Assembly: GCA_013397865.1 (NCBI GenBank)
Contig: VZTI01000618.1
Span: 83,541-147,540 of the forward strand
Direction: 5' to 3'
Source of the DNA: Struthidea cinerea
Lineage: Eukaryota; Chordata; Aves; Passeriformes; Corcoracidae
Length of the DNA stretch: 64,000 nt
Under the pieces are notes generated by a model. That model searched no databases. It saw only the letters and a list, made by a program, of their open reading frames with translations, and was not told the origin of the DNA. A program made the position numbers and the translations under genes. Within the stretch, counting starts at the first letter, position 1. Every line of letters starts with the position of its first letter. Positions 1-11,869 of this stretch are shown here, piece by piece.

Positions 1-2260
1 ATTAAGATGGGAAACTGTTTTCCTGATAACGACTTATGTGTTGCATACAACATTTTGGAATTTGGCAAAGTTCCACACTCATACAAGGCTTGCACAGACT
101 GCAGATTTGTGGTTTACTCACTAATATTCCTATTTTTCTTCCATGGAGTGCTATAGAATTGAGGCGACAAACTTTTTTTTCCCTTTTCTTTAAATTCTGT
201 AATTCCGGAACCGTGTGGGGTTCACTGCCCGCTATCCCAGATGCGGAGCAATACACACAAAGAGGGTGTTGTTAGAAAATCTTCCAATCCCTGTGTTTAA
301 ATATGACTCAGTTAATAGGAGTGTTCCAGGTCCCTTGTTATGGACATCTGAAAGCAGGCAAAGGCCTATGTGTTACACTTTCTGCTGCCTTGTTAGAAAG
401 AAACACTGAGTGGAAAAATGGCACGGGGAAGGTTGGGGATGTGAGGGAAGGGGGTTGCCTAGAAAGGGTAATGGTATTCCACATCAAACTTTGTGATAAA
501 GAACATACATAGTAGATTTGCCAGGATCAGGACTCTTGGTGTGGGACAGGTCTAGTGAGCAAAACCCATAGCACCAGCTACCAGCAAAGGAAATGATTTG
601 TAATTGCTTAAGATAACTGAGCAGTAAAGAAAAATTAATTAATCTCAATTTTCAGGTATTATTTTTGAAAACCATGGTCTGTGATTACTTTTCTTCTAGT
701 GATTTTCTTCCTACCTTTTGCTAGTGTGTTTTGATGTCTGGGGAATCTTGAATGCCCTCTCCGGGGGGAAGGAAATCAGCTTTGAGTGTGAGCCTGAGGA
801 TTTGCTGTGAAGAATCTGATCCCGTTTCTTTTAAAATGAAACCAGACAAGCATGTAAAGAGGAAAAGCATGTGATGTGTGTAACAGAGCACTGGGAGATG
901 AGTGTGTAGGTTCCTCTGGCAGCTGGGTTGTTAGTAGAAAGTTGGCCTAGCAAAGCTCATTCCCTGTGGAGCCTAGGAAGCTGCTAACCATAATGGTTAG
1001 ATATTATTATTAAAACTGTGGTCACAGCAGGGTGAGGTGGGTTGTAGCTGGTGAAATAGGCTCACCTTCAGTTAAACACAGAGAAAAATTGAAGCTGTGC
1101 AGAATGATACTGAGAGGTTTGGCCATTGTGATCCTTGAATGCATATTTTTCTTTTCTTATTGAGGTTTTTTCATGGAGATTGTGGTAGATGTGAGTGTTG
1201 GGGTGCTCCCTACAGCAGTGTAAATCATTGTGCTTTGGCAGCATTTGCTGTAGTGGTGTTGGCTAGTGCCCTTGCTGCTGATTTTTCCAGTGCAGTAAGA
1301 GAGAAGCTGCCCTCTCCCAGATTTGTGGATTCTTTCTCTTGGTGCCTTGTCCTTGAAGTTGTTATGGTATTACATACAGTCATACCATCTCGAAAATATT
1401 TTGTTGTGGTGTTAAAATAACAGCATGTTGCCAGGAGGTTTTCAAATTTAATTGGTGATTTCTGTAATGCAAGCAAAATATTAGGCTTTATTTTGACAAT
1501 TTAGAGGTTCATCTGATCTAAATTGAGCTATTATTTTTAATTCTGTTTGAGTAATTGTTGTTATAGCTCATGTAAGAGCTAACATGATTAACCACACTTT
1601 TTGGTTCCTAAAAGTGTGGCTTTGTGACAGATTTCAGCTGATCTAAGACTGTGGTGGTCTTGCAGAGGAGTGTGACCTTCCACCTTCCCTGGCTGTGGCT
1701 GTGCTTCCCACCTCTCCCTGGCTTCAGCACTGGGAACTGTTGGTTGTGGCAGATGGGGTCAGTGTGCTGATAACCCTGCCAGAAAAAAAGGACAGGTCAT
1801 AGGAGAAGGGGCAATACAAAGGCCTCTGCTGCAAGGAGCAGTCTGGATGCTGGGAGCTGCTTTGCAGTCAGCAGAGCTGTGGATATTACAGGAGAGGATG
1901 AGTCTCTCTTAGCAAAGCTGGATGAAAAAGGCATTCAGGGGTCCAGCCCTGCTAGCCAAGGGAGCAAAACGGCCAACTAGGCATTCCATTTGGCAGTGCA
2001 TGACGTTACCCAATGCTGAGAGAGAGGGAGGTGCAAGGGAAGGCAGGTGCTTGTTCTTGCTTGTGCCCACAAAGGGCTGGTGGTGACCCACAGAAGACCA
2101 GGTTAAGTTTGGCCAAATACAGCGTGCTGAGCTGATAGGTTCTGTGTGTATTCACCAAACTTCTCACAGCTGGAAATACCCACCCTGCCTCGATTGAATG
2201 CTTTTGATCTGCTGTTGAAATGTAGGCACCAAGGAGAGTGAGAAACAAAACACTAGAGCT
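1..2260. other. Unique non-coding sequence, no gene seen
   Basis: No open reading frame here looks like a protein family, and no splice-bounded exon stands out. The first 1.6 kb is AT-rich. From about 1620 the sequence becomes somewhat richer in G+C, running up to the CR1 copy that begins at 2261. No recognised repeat, RNA gene or promoter was found. Confidence 0.6.
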
Positions 2261-2850
2261 ACAGAATGGTTGAGGCTGGAAGGGACCTCTGGAGGCATCA
2301 ACTCCAACTCCTTGCTGCAAACATGTCCTGTGTGGTCTGGGTCTGAGCATCTCCAAGGCTGCAGATTGCACAGCCTCTCTTGTGCACCTGTTTCAGTGTT
2401 TGCTGACAAGGTGAAAAAGTGTTTCCAAAGCCTAATCTGACTTCCTGGTGTTGCAATTAGTGTGACTGTTTCATCTCCTCCCACTTATTGGTCCCCTCCC
2501 AGAAAATCCCAGCTCTGTTTTCTTTCTGCCCTCCCATTAAGTCACAGATGACAACAACAAGCTTCTCTTTCAGCCTCCTCTTGAAACTGAACAAGCCCAG
2601 CTTTCTTGGCATCTCCTTGCAGATCCTGTGGTCCAGCCTCCACCACGCTGGTGACTGTCACAGAATGCTCCAGCTACACTCCTGTGGTCACAGCCTGGTC
2701 TGCAGGAGCTGCCTTCACCATGAGGGTACACTCCTGCCTTGCCTTCCAAGTGCTGCCCAGAAGGGATCTGCCCACCCTTCTGTACAAACCCACTCAGCAT
2801 CCAGCTGGCACCCAGCCAGTACTGCTGCACATTGATGATTCACTTAAAAT
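2261..2850 (-). mobile_element. CR1 LINE, degraded 3' portion, minus strand
   Basis: On the plus strand the segment opens with ACAGAATGGTTGAGGCTGGA followed by AGGGACCTCTGGAGG. This is the reverse complement of a CR1 3' end, so the element points to the minus strand with its 3' terminus near 2261. Further in, a stretch around 2570-2600 (CAGCCTCCTCTTGAAACTGA, then ACAAGCCCAGC) resembles the CR1 region near the end of ORF2. The far boundary is vague and placed where similarity fades at about 2850. Divergence is high and no protein can be followed, which suggests an older copy than the one at 4231-7040. Subfamily not assigned. Confidence 0.75.
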
Positions 2851-4230
2851 TCTTGGTGGCATTCCCTGATTAGGAAGGAAGCAGCATCCATGCATTTTTC
2901 TTGCTGCTTTCTGGGCAGCATTATATCCTCAAAATGAGGATGATGCATTTCAAAAGACGCTGTTGTCAGCTGCAATAATACCTTTCTAGGTTTAGCCATT
3001 CTATTCCAATTAAGGGGGAAAAGCCTTTCAAATACAAACTAGATGGGACAAAAAAAAAGAAGAATGATTTCTGTACATACCTACCATAACACTCCATTTC
3101 AAAATGCTCATATTCTCAGCACTTTAGCAGAAACAGAAAATTAGTGTTTTAGTACCTTTCAGTACTTAAAAGCATGTTTTAAGTGTTATGCCGCTGTTTT
3201 TGTGGAATGATGACCCTTGCATGGTGTAAAGCTTGTGGGAGTTTTTTTGTGCTATATAAGCAATATTTTGACATGTATTTTGAACAGTCACTGAACTTCT
3301 GAGTGAATGGTCTTTGTTTTCATTTTAATACTATTAGAAGAAGTCGTATTTTAATGGTACGGAATTTACTAATGGAAAAGGATTTTATCTCATTTCCGAC
3401 TAAAATGTTGCCACTTCTGTAATAGCAACAAAGTTTTGCCCCCTGTTGTCCTGTACAAGAGTGAGTGATCGTTTTGCTTTACAGCAGGTTGATTTTAATA
3501 TTTCTTGACAAAAAGGAAGGAAAATTAATTTTAATTATCTAAAAGTATGTCCCCTGGCTCAAAGTATACTTCTCAGATAGAAAGCAAGCAATGATTTGCT
3601 TTCTCAGCAATTTCTGTCACTTGAAGTGTGAATTGATCATGGAGGTAATAGCACATGGGGAAAATCCAGTGGGAACTGTCTGATTTCATATATGTTTCAG
3701 TTCAAACACTTACATTCTTTTGATTTGTAGACTGTAATTTTCACTGACAGTATTAGTGGCTTTTAGAACAGCCCCTGACAGATGACATCCATCTAACCAG
3801 CTGCTGCCTAATCTGACTTCAGGCTGAATATTGTGTTATCTGACTAATTTGAAATACAGTAAATATTAATGACTGTTCATCTGTTATTCAAAATAAATAG
3901 AAAGTAGTGAGAGAGTGATGCTCACATTTCATGCTTCTGCTGTAACTGGCGTCTTGTCATCTGTGACTGACAGCTTTTCTTCTAGGGTACTTTCTTTGTG
4001 AAAAATCGATGTTGTTTTGATTTTCTTTTTTCTCCCACAGGCTTTATTACTCTAGTGTTCAGTATGGTCAGAAATAGTGAGATGTCTCATGTGGTCCAAG
4101 TTTAAAACTGAAAAATCAAGATTTTAGTTTCCTTGTCAATCTTAGGAAAATTACCTTTCAGATGAATTAGATGTAGTCAAGAAATGAAAAATAAAGTTAA
4201 GAAAATAGCAAAAATAGTGTATTACAGATT
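2851..4230. other. Unique AT-rich non-coding sequence
   Basis: About 1.4 kb between two minus-strand CR1 copies. It contains short A and T runs but no recognisable repeat, reading frame or RNA gene. Confidence 0.6.
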
Positions 4231-4299
4231 TAGAATCAAAGAATCCTTTGGGCTGGAAAAAGCCTCTAAGATCATCAGTCCAACAGTTAACCCAGCACT

Positions 4300-5960
4300 G
4301 CCAAAGCCACCACAAAACCACGTCCCTAAGTGCCACATACACACTTTTAAATATCTCCAGGGATGGTGACACAATCACTCCTCTGGGCAGCCTGTTTTCA
4401 TGCTTGATAACCCTTTCTGTAAAGAAATCTTTCCTAAGATCCAATTTAAAGGTCCTCTGGCACAGCCTGAAGCCATTTCCTCTTGTCCTAGCACTTGTTA
4501 CCTGGGGGAAGAGACAGACCCCCACTTTGCTACAACCTCCTTTCAGGTGGTTGCAGAGAGTGATAAGGTCTCCCCTGACCCTCCTTTTCTCCAGGCTAAA
4601 CACCCCCAGCTCCCTCACCTGCTCCTCCTAAGACTTGTGCTCCAGACCCTTCACCAGCTTTGTTGCCTTTCTCTGGACATGCTCCAGCACCTCGATGTCC
4701 TTCTTGTGGTGCGGGGCCCAGAACTAGAAACAGGACTCAAGATTCACCAATGCTGAGTACAGGGAGCCAATCACAGCCCTGGTCCTGCTGGCTGCACTAT
4801 TGCTGATCCAAGCCAGGATGTCACTGGCCTTCTTGGCCACCTGGGCACACCCTGGGTCATATTCAGCACCCCCAGGTCCCTTTCCACCAGGCAGCTTTCC
4901 AGCCACTCTTCCCCAAGCCTGTAGTGCTGCAGGGGTTGTTGTGACCCACGTGTGGGGTCCTGCACTTTGCCTTGTTGAACCTCATACCATCGGCCTCAGT
5001 TCACTGATCCAGCCTGTCCAGATCCCTCTGCAGAGCCCTCCTGCCCTCCAGCAAATCAACACTCTTGCCCAGCTTGGTGTTCTCTGCAAACTGACTGAAG
5101 GTGCCCTCAATCTCCTCATCCAGATCATTGATAACAACATTAAACAGATAACAGAGATAATACTGAGCCCTGGGGAACACCACTGGTGACTGGCTGCCAG
5201 CTGGATGTAACTCCATTCACCACCACTGGATCGGGTCTTGCCATTCTGCCCGTTTTTTACCCAGCAAAAAGCACACCTATCTAAGTAACGAGAAGCCAGT
5301 TTCTCCAGGAGAATGCTGTGAGAAATGGTGTCAAAGGCTTTAGTAAAGTCTAGGCAGACACATCCACAGCCTTTCCCTCGTCCAGTAAGCGGTGACCTTG
5401 TCACAGAATGAGATCAGGTTGGTCAAGCAGGACCTGCTTTTCATAAACCAGTGCTGGCTGGGCCTAATTCCCTGGTTGTCTTCTATGTGCTGTGTAGTGG
5501 CACTCAAGATCACCTGCTCCATGACCTGTCCCAGCTCTGAGCTCAGGCTGACAGGCCTGTAATTTCCTGGATCTTCCTTCCTCTTTTCTTGTAGATGGGC
5601 ATCACATTTGCCAGCTTCCAGTCACCTGTGACCTCCCTGGTTAGCCAGGGCTGCTAATGAATGATGGAAAAGGGCTGGCTGAGCACTTCCCCCAGCTCCC
5701 TCAGTACACTTGGGTGGATCCCATCTGGCTCCATAGACTTGTGTGTGTCCAAGTGGTGTGGCAGGTTGCTTCCCTTTGGATTATGGTGGCTTCATTCTTC
5801 TCCTCATCCCTTTCTTCCAGCTCAGCAACTGGATACCTGTAGAACGGGTCTTTAATATAAGATTGGGGCAAAGAAGGCATTAGGTACATTGGCCTTTTCC
5901 TCATCCTTTGTCACTGTCCTTCCCTCTGCATACTGTAAGGAATGGAGATTCTCCTTAGCC
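4300..5960 (-). pseudogene. CR1 ORF2 reverse-transcriptase domain, broken
   Basis: In CR1 this domain copies the element's RNA at a nicked target. The minus strand shows the RT blocks in the right order: a KDEEKA..NAFFA-like stretch (~5915-5870), DGIHPSVLRELG (~5725-5690), GNYRPVSL (~5560), SCLTNLISF (~5430), LDFTKAFDTISHS (~5353-5315), NDLDE (~5130), FAENTKLG (~5093), GEEWLESCL (~4910) and SLEKRR..GDLI (~4600). Several frameshifts separate these blocks. The catalytic Asp-Asp of the expected F-A-D-D box reads Glu-Asn, so the enzyme would be dead even without the frameshifts. The C-terminal stretch ends with VALRD near 4340, leaving a very short 3' untranslated region, as is usual in CR1. Family assignment is firm; exact frame breaks need alignment. 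Confidence 0.92.
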
Positions 5961-5989
5961 TTCATTTTGTTGCTTATGTATTTATAGAA

Positions 5990-7040
5990 ACATTTTTATT
6001 GTCTTTTATGGCAATTGCCAGGTTTAAGTTCTAGTTGGGCTTTGGTCCTTCAAATTTTTTTGCTGTATAACTTCACGATCTCCTTGCAGTCCCCCTGAGT
6101 GACCTGCCTCTTCTTCCAAAGGTCATAAACTCTCCCTTTCTTCCCCCTGAGTTCCAGCCAAAGCTCTCTGTTCAGTCAGGCCCATCTTCTTCCCCAATGA
6201 CTTGTCTTTCAGCATGCGGGGTCATCCTACTCCTGTGCCTTTACAGTTTCCTTCTTGAAGAATGTTCAGCCTTCCTGGACTCTTTTGTCCTTCAGGACTG
6301 CCTCCCAAGGGATTCTGTCACCCAGGCTCCTAAACATGCCAAAGTCTGCCCTCTGGAAGTCCAAGGTGACAGTTCTACTGCCTGTGGCAGTTCTGCCTCT
6401 TTCATACTTCTTCAGGAATTGAAAACTATCATTTTGTGGTCTCAGTGCCCAAGATGGCCTCCAACCATCACATCACCCATCAGTCCTCTGTTTGCAGACA
6501 ACAGGACCAACAGGCGCCTTCCCTAGGTGACTTCCTCACTAGCTGTGTCAGGAAGGTCACCTTCCATAAACTGCAGGAGGCTCCTATTTCTCTCTGTTTT
6601 ATTTCCAGAAGACATCTGGTAAGTTGAAGTCTTCCATGAGAACAAAGGCCAGCAATTGTGAGTCTTCTGTCAGCTGCTTACAAAATATTTCCTCTGCATC
6701 TTCATCCTGGTTAGGTGGTCTGTAAGAGATATCCACCAGGATATCTGCCCTGTTGGCCTTCTCCCTGATCCTTACCCATAAACACTCAGCTCTAGCATCA
6801 CCATCATTTAGCTCTGAGCAATCAAAACTTTTCCTAACATATACAGGGCTACCCCACTTCTCCTTCCTTGCCTGTCCCTTCTGAAGAGTTTATAGCTATC
6901 CCTTGCAGCAACCCAGTTGTGTGAGTTACGTTCCCATGAAGGCAAGTATGGCAGCTTTCCTCCTGTGCAATGGCTTTTAGCTCCTCTTGTTTTTATATTC
7001 ATGTAGAGCCAGAACTTTTGTAGGAATGCGATGGTTTCAA
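5990..7040 (-). pseudogene. CR1 ORF2 endonuclease (APE-type) and linker, broken
   Basis: In CR1 the N-terminal half of ORF2 is an apurinic-endonuclease-like nuclease that nicks the target. Minus-strand pieces appear in order: LYMN (~7010), matching the early LYTNARS-like block; SHNW (~6924); LFRRDRQGRRSG (~6890-6850); SYRPPNQDED (~6738-6705); EDFNLPDV (~6635-6613), the conserved D-F-N block; and VGGHLGH near 6470-6450, next to the terminal S/R-D-H motif. The basic linker KKRQVTQGDCKE (~6120-6085) joins it to the reverse transcriptase. Frames change several times and stops intervene. The first strands of the endonuclease are lost at the 5' truncation. Block identities come from knowledge of CR1 ORF2, not from a search. 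Confidence 0.85.
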
Positions 7041-10000
7041 AAATCTTTCCTCGAGTGGTTTCCAAAGCATAGTATAGAATTTGTGACCAAAAGCTGGAAT
7101 GAAGTAGTGCAGAACAGGATGGTGGTTATGGTTATTCCCACTGGGCAGAAAAAGAATTTACACAGCCTCTTGAACTTAGATCTGCTGTATGCTATATATA
7201 TTAAAAACATGGTTAGAAAGGTTCCTATAAACTTAAAAATGCTTTAGTTGTTTCTGTGCTGATCATGTTTAAGATGAGTTATGGAAAGTTTTCATAATGT
7301 AGTTTTCTACTTCATTTGCTAATTCCTTAAAAAAAAAAAAAAAGGCCACAAAAGAAAAACCTCACAAAACCAAAGAATTTCCACACAATTGTTTCCTGAA
7401 AAGAAAACCCCAAAAAATTGAAGTGGCAATAACTCTACCATTTGTCTTTCATTGCTTTCATTCTGGTTTTATTGAAAGCAAGGACAAACATGAAGTGTGT
7501 TCATGCTTGAGAGAACCACAGTGTTCCACAGTCTGTCACACTTGAAGTCAATTTGTTCATTAAGGGCTGTTCCAATTTTTAAAATACTGTAGACTTTACA
7601 TTGCTATTAAACTGCCTTAGGTTCTCTTCTACAGTCCTTGCTTTACTGAGCTACTTTCTCTTCCTCTATTAGTGCTTTGGCATGTTCAGGCAGACTACAT
7701 TGATTTTTTTGTTTTGAATATTGTTAATCTTGTTGCACATTTTTCATCAAAAATAGCTCCCATAAATCTGTCAGCTGTCAGAAATAGAAGTCGGCTTTGA
7801 AAACTTTTTAAATATTGCCATGCATTTTCATTAAAACAAGTTGACAGCAGAGAACATATTTCTTTTCTTGACACCATCATACTGCTTTGATGAATGACAC
7901 TGGACAGTGGTTTTTTCACTTTATGACATAGTTCAGGCACAATGGCAGTGTTGCACATGCAGACTGAGACTCCCAACTCTTCTCTGTCAGCTCCTGCACC
8001 TGTTTGCTCCACAGACAAGGAATGGAACATTGGCACGGCACTTGCTCATGGACACAGGGGGGGAAACAGATGAAGAGCAGTGGTGTAATAGTTTGTCTTC
8101 TTAGAATGACAATGATTTCCTGAATTATTACAAATGTTGATGCTTGATGCTACAAACCAATTCACTGAACTTCAGTTCTGTACATGTAAAGATATGTTCA
8201 GTTACTGAAATATAATGAATTCATTTTTCTTTCTCCTTCCGTGCTCCATTAGAAGTTAGGTGGGCTGAATACAGACACTTAACTCAGATGCAAATGAACT
8301 AAATAACTTGAGCATTGCCTTTGGCCTAATGTCTTGGAGTTGGTATTTAGGCACCTGAACAGCTACATGTGGATTACAGAACAGGGAATTAAACTTTTTT
8401 TTCCCCCCTGTTAGACATCTTAAAAGAATAATAGCTGACATCTACTAATTAGTAAAAAAGCAAGACTTTAGTCCTTCCAAATGATAAAGTGGTGGTTTAG
8501 TAAGCAAATAAACTCTGTAGTAAACTATTTAAATCTTTGAATATGGAGCCATCCTTGCTTAACTAGCTTGCAAAGTTAAAGGTTTGTGACTGTAGGCAGC
8601 AGGGTCCAACCCGAGCAGGGTAAGTCTTCAGGGCATTTCTGTCTAGCCCTCTGCCTCTTGGCTCTGTTCTCTTCATTCCCATGCTCAGTCTTTTGAGTGG
8701 CCATCAAATGCAAGAGAGTGAGGGTATTTGCTAATAATGTGAAGGATTGTTCTGTAAAGGTGTTATGGAGCTGGTGTATGATGCTTACTGGTGCAAAGAT
8801 CAGGATAACCATCTCGATGTACCCATTCATTCCCTTCCCCACCCCCTTCCTTTTTATGGCTTCCAAAAAGCAATTGTATTTTCATCTGCCAAAATCAAAA
8901 AAAGGCTGTTATGTGTATGCTCACTTTACTTTCATTGGGAAGTGCTTGATTAGCCCCTCGCTGTATTGCATCCACCTTATGGAAAGGGCAGTGTTTCCTT
9001 CAGATTTCCACAGGACCGCCTAGATACTGTATGGATATTGAATCCAGGTTAAAAAAACACTTGAAACTGCTCTTACCTGTTTTTAATCATTTCCAAATGT
9101 AATAGTGTGGTGATACAGAGCTCAGAGAGGCTACTTTTAAATCACTCCAGAAGCTGATAGGTACCTGTTGATGTACTCAGTGAATTTACATTTTGGTAAC
9201 TTGCAGAGATTAACACATTAATTTTCTGCTGCATTTTAGTAAACACTTCATGATTCTCATACCCTGAAATTGAAAACCTGTTGCAAATTTGAACCTAGCT
9301 GGTCTTTGCTCATACTGTTTAGATCAGCATTTGGGTTGGACTCATAAAATCTAGCAGCTGTATCTCATGCTTTGATCAAACAAAAAAATACCTTCAGGCT
9401 TACATATTTTGATTCAGGTTTCTCTGTTAAAATCCTAAAATTGTACCATAGGAATCATAATCTGAAGAAAATTGTCCCTTTAAAAAATGCTAGTTATATT
9501 AATTTCTTAAATGCAGCCTGAATTTTAAAGTAACTTGTTCTTTCTGTTTGTTTTCAAGTTTGTATTTTCATCACTACTTATTTTCTTAATTCTACTGCTA
9601 GAAAGCTGGTTTTACAGAGAGACTGAAGTGAAAAAGCATATGGCTTTTTGTTGCTGTTGAGGGAATTATTCTTGGAGCCATGACAAAATTAATAAGAGAA
9701 AAAAAGCAATAATTTTTTTGTTGGTTTTACTTTCTGCTTCATTATGTGTTTAGTTCGGTAGATAAATCAATAGCAACATCTGTAACACGGTGAATTAATA
9801 GCAACAGTTTGGAAGGAATAAATAAGTGACATGGCAACAAGCTTCAGTGTAGATGGAATTAAGACAGCACCTATATATATTTTTTTTAAAATGAAATCTT
9901 TTAAGGTGATAGGTGGTGAAAAGAAGTAGGAAGTCTCCAGACTTTAAAAAAGAGAATTTCAGTACAGAATATAAGCAAAATACACAGAAATCCCAGTGAT

Positions 10001-10124
10001 CTAACTGTGGAAGGAGAGAGGATAGCAGATTTCTCTTCTGGAAGTCAGTGAAACAACTGGAGGGCCTCCGAGAAAAACTGATCTTCCACTCCTGCTGCGG
10101 CTGGCTGTGTTTTAACTCTGTCAC
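7041..10124. other. Unique non-coding sequence
   Basis: AT-rich, with a 15-base A run at 7329-7343 followed by an A/C-rich stretch to about 7415. A few short open frames occur but none resembles a known protein. No RNA gene or transposon boundary was recognised. Confidence 0.55.
7329..7343. repeat. Poly-A run (15 bases)
   Basis: Uninterrupted A15, followed by A-rich sequence with C interruptions. It has no adjacent recognisable LINE or SINE body, so I do not call it a retroposon tail. Confidence 0.9.
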
Positions 10125-10160
10125 AAACATCCTGTGTGACTTTGGGCAAGTCTGTTTTGG
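10125..10160 (+). mobile_element. Possible MIR-type SINE core relic
   Basis: CCTGTGTGACTTTGGGCAAG followed by TC (10131-10152) matches the central part of mammalian-wide interspersed repeats, whose usual wording there is GTGTGACCTTGGGCAAGTCA. MIR-like relics are known in amniotes including birds. Only about 25 bases are convincing and the flanks have decayed, so chance is not excluded. Confidence 0.45.
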
Positions 10161-10454
10161 AGAACTTGTTGTTATGGTGCACCTTGGTAAAGACGAGAAG
10201 GAATGTGGTGCAGCCAGCTCGGATTTTGTTATACAATACAACTGCTTGCAAGCAGGAGTGGAGTTTGAGTTGACAAAGGAACAAACATGAAGGAAGACTT
10301 TGCAACTGGTTGCTCTTCTTGCATCCTGATGTTTTCATGAATCTGAACTTGTGGGGAGGGTTGACATGTTTTCTAACTCATATGTTTGTTAGTATAAGTC
10401 ATATTTAATAAAGTTGTGGTTACTCTGGTGGAGTTAGGATGATCCATATGATAT

Positions 10455-10690
10455 CTCTCACTTGGATTTCTGAAAGATGTTTGATAAGGTCTGTCCCCAA
10501 GAGCGCTAAAGAAGACTTAACTGTCATGGTATAAGGGAGAAGTTTGTCTATAGCTAAGGAAAAAAAAAGTAAAAGTAGGAAATAGAGTGGAAGGGTAAAT
10601 ACCAAGGTTTTATTGTCAACAGTAGAAGGTCACCGCATTTTTTTTCAGAGGCGACTGAGACTTGTGCTCTTAGAACTATAAATGAGCTGT
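10455..10690 (+). pseudogene. Ancient LINE (CR1-like) reverse-transcriptase fragment
   Basis: One plus-strand frame from 10459 reads H-L-D-F-stop-K-M-F-D-K-V-C-P-Q-E-R, a stop, then RRLNCHGIREKFVYS. This is the RT block usually written LDF.KAFDKVPH..L..KL..HGI.GK. It holds for 33 codons with only two substitution-type stops (TGA at 10471 and TAA at 10507). Downstream, AAATAGAGTGGAAGGGTAAATA (10580-10600) and AACTATAAATGAGCTG (10674-10689) keep nucleotide likeness to the blocks that follow in sauropsid CR1 copies. The first Asp of the LDF block is intact. No tail or 3' end was found, so both boundaries are approximate. The decay suggests an insertion much older than the copy at 4231-7040. Confidence 0.65.
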
Positions 10691-11722
10691 AGAGGGAAGC
10701 AAGAGATTGCAAAACTGAGGGATAATCCTAAGATATTTGGAGTGGTAGAGACTGGGTCTGTCACAGTCTTTCATGTCTGGTGGTCAGAAGACTGTGTGAT
10801 GGGCATAACAATGATAGATGAAATTAGTTCAGTTAAATTTTGTGGGTTTGTAAGGGGTTATTTCTCCCCTTTTTCACATTTGTATCCAAAGTAATGAGCT
10901 TTGAGATAGCTGTTGTAATGAAGGACACAGATCTTGTGCTTACAGTTTATAACTTAACAAAAATACCTCTGTGCTCCATAGCACAGGGTGGTGTGATTTT
11001 TTTCTTTTTATATCACAGAATTTAATGATTTGTAATGGTGACTTCTTTGTATCGGTCTTCTGTATAAAAAAAAATTGTTAGTGGTACTTTAGATATATTT
11101 AACTTTCAGTATTGGCATCAATAGATTAATCTGTAAATTATAAATTTATCTTTTAAAAACTTAAATCTTACTTTCTACTATTCTAGGAATGTAGTGCTGA
11201 ATTTGCTATAGCTGGGTGTTTTGCATGCTGGAGTAGAGATGTTATTTGTCTGTGGATTTACAGTATAGAATGATGTTTGTCACACTTTGATTAAGTGATT
11301 AGTTTATATAGTACTTCTAAATTTGTATTGATATTTACAGTGATGTGGATTTTTTCAGAGCTATTTTAATGTTTTTTTTCCTACTTGTACTGCATTGTAA
11401 TTGGTATTGATAAGATGGAGAGTTGTTTCTACCATCTAGTATGTAGATGTAGCAGCATGGAAATTGAATCACTGAGTGTAAATATGAGCACTTGTTTGTA
11501 TTCTGTCCATAATATGATAGAGTACTTCTTCATCTAGGGTATTTATAGTGAGGTCTTAAGTGAATAATAAGGGAGGACTACAGTAATTCAGTTTTCTTTT
11601 TTTAAAACTGAGAAAGATCTGAAATAGTCTAGGCAATTATATTGGACTAAGTGGATTCATGACCCAATAAGAAGTACCTTCCTGTCCTCACTGTCCATTT
11701 AAAACCCAGTATATTTGCCCCA
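10691..11722. other. Unique AT-rich non-coding sequence
   Basis: About 1 kb of AT-rich sequence. Weak further similarity to the preceding LINE fragment may run to about 10750, but cannot be followed by eye. No gene seen. Confidence 0.55.
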
Positions 11723-11869
11723 ACCCTGGCAGGTTTTAAAACCAGGTTGGGTAATGCCTCGAGCAATCTGGTCTAGTGAGAATTGTCCCTGCACGTGGCA
11801 GGGTGAGTTGGGACTAGGTGTTCTTTAAGGTCCATTCAAACCCCTTAGCATTCTGTGATTTTATGATTT
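11723..11869 (+). mobile_element. CR1 LINE 3' end, plus strand
   Basis: Contains the CR1 3' wording ACCAGGTTGGGTAATGCCTC, GAGCAATCTGGTCTAGTG and GGTCCATTCAAACCCCTTAG, and ends with ATTCTGTGATTTTATGATT, a decayed octamer tail. Only the last ~150 bases are present, the commonest CR1 remnant. The end at 11869 is well defined; the start is approximate. Confidence 0.92.

Larger units (their letters stand above)
4231..7040 (-). mobile_element. CR1 LINE retrotransposon, long 5'-truncated copy
   Basis: This is the largest element in the window. Its 3' end is at about 4231, where the plus strand reads TAGAATCAAAGAATCCTTTG then GGCTGGAA; reversed, this is the imperfect ATTCTATG-type octamer tail typical of CR1. 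Reading the minus strand from about 7040 down gives, in order, an endonuclease, a linker, the reverse transcriptase and the ORF2 C-terminus. Frameshifts and stops interrupt them. A full CR1 is about 4.5 kb with ORF1 upstream; here ORF1 and the start of the endonuclease are missing, the usual 5' truncation of target-primed integration. No flanking duplication was identified. The 5' edge is uncertain by a few tens of bases. Confidence 0.95.

Noticed and set aside
4248..5189. Plus-strand open frames of 118-129 codons
   Set aside because: They are antisense to the minus-strand CR1 reverse transcriptase and have no independent protein character.
9795..10241. 148-codon minus-strand frame
   Set aside because: Composition looks random (Phe, Ser, Cys and Leu-rich from AT-rich DNA) and it overlaps a MIR-like relic. 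A few frames of this length are expected in 64 kb on six frames.
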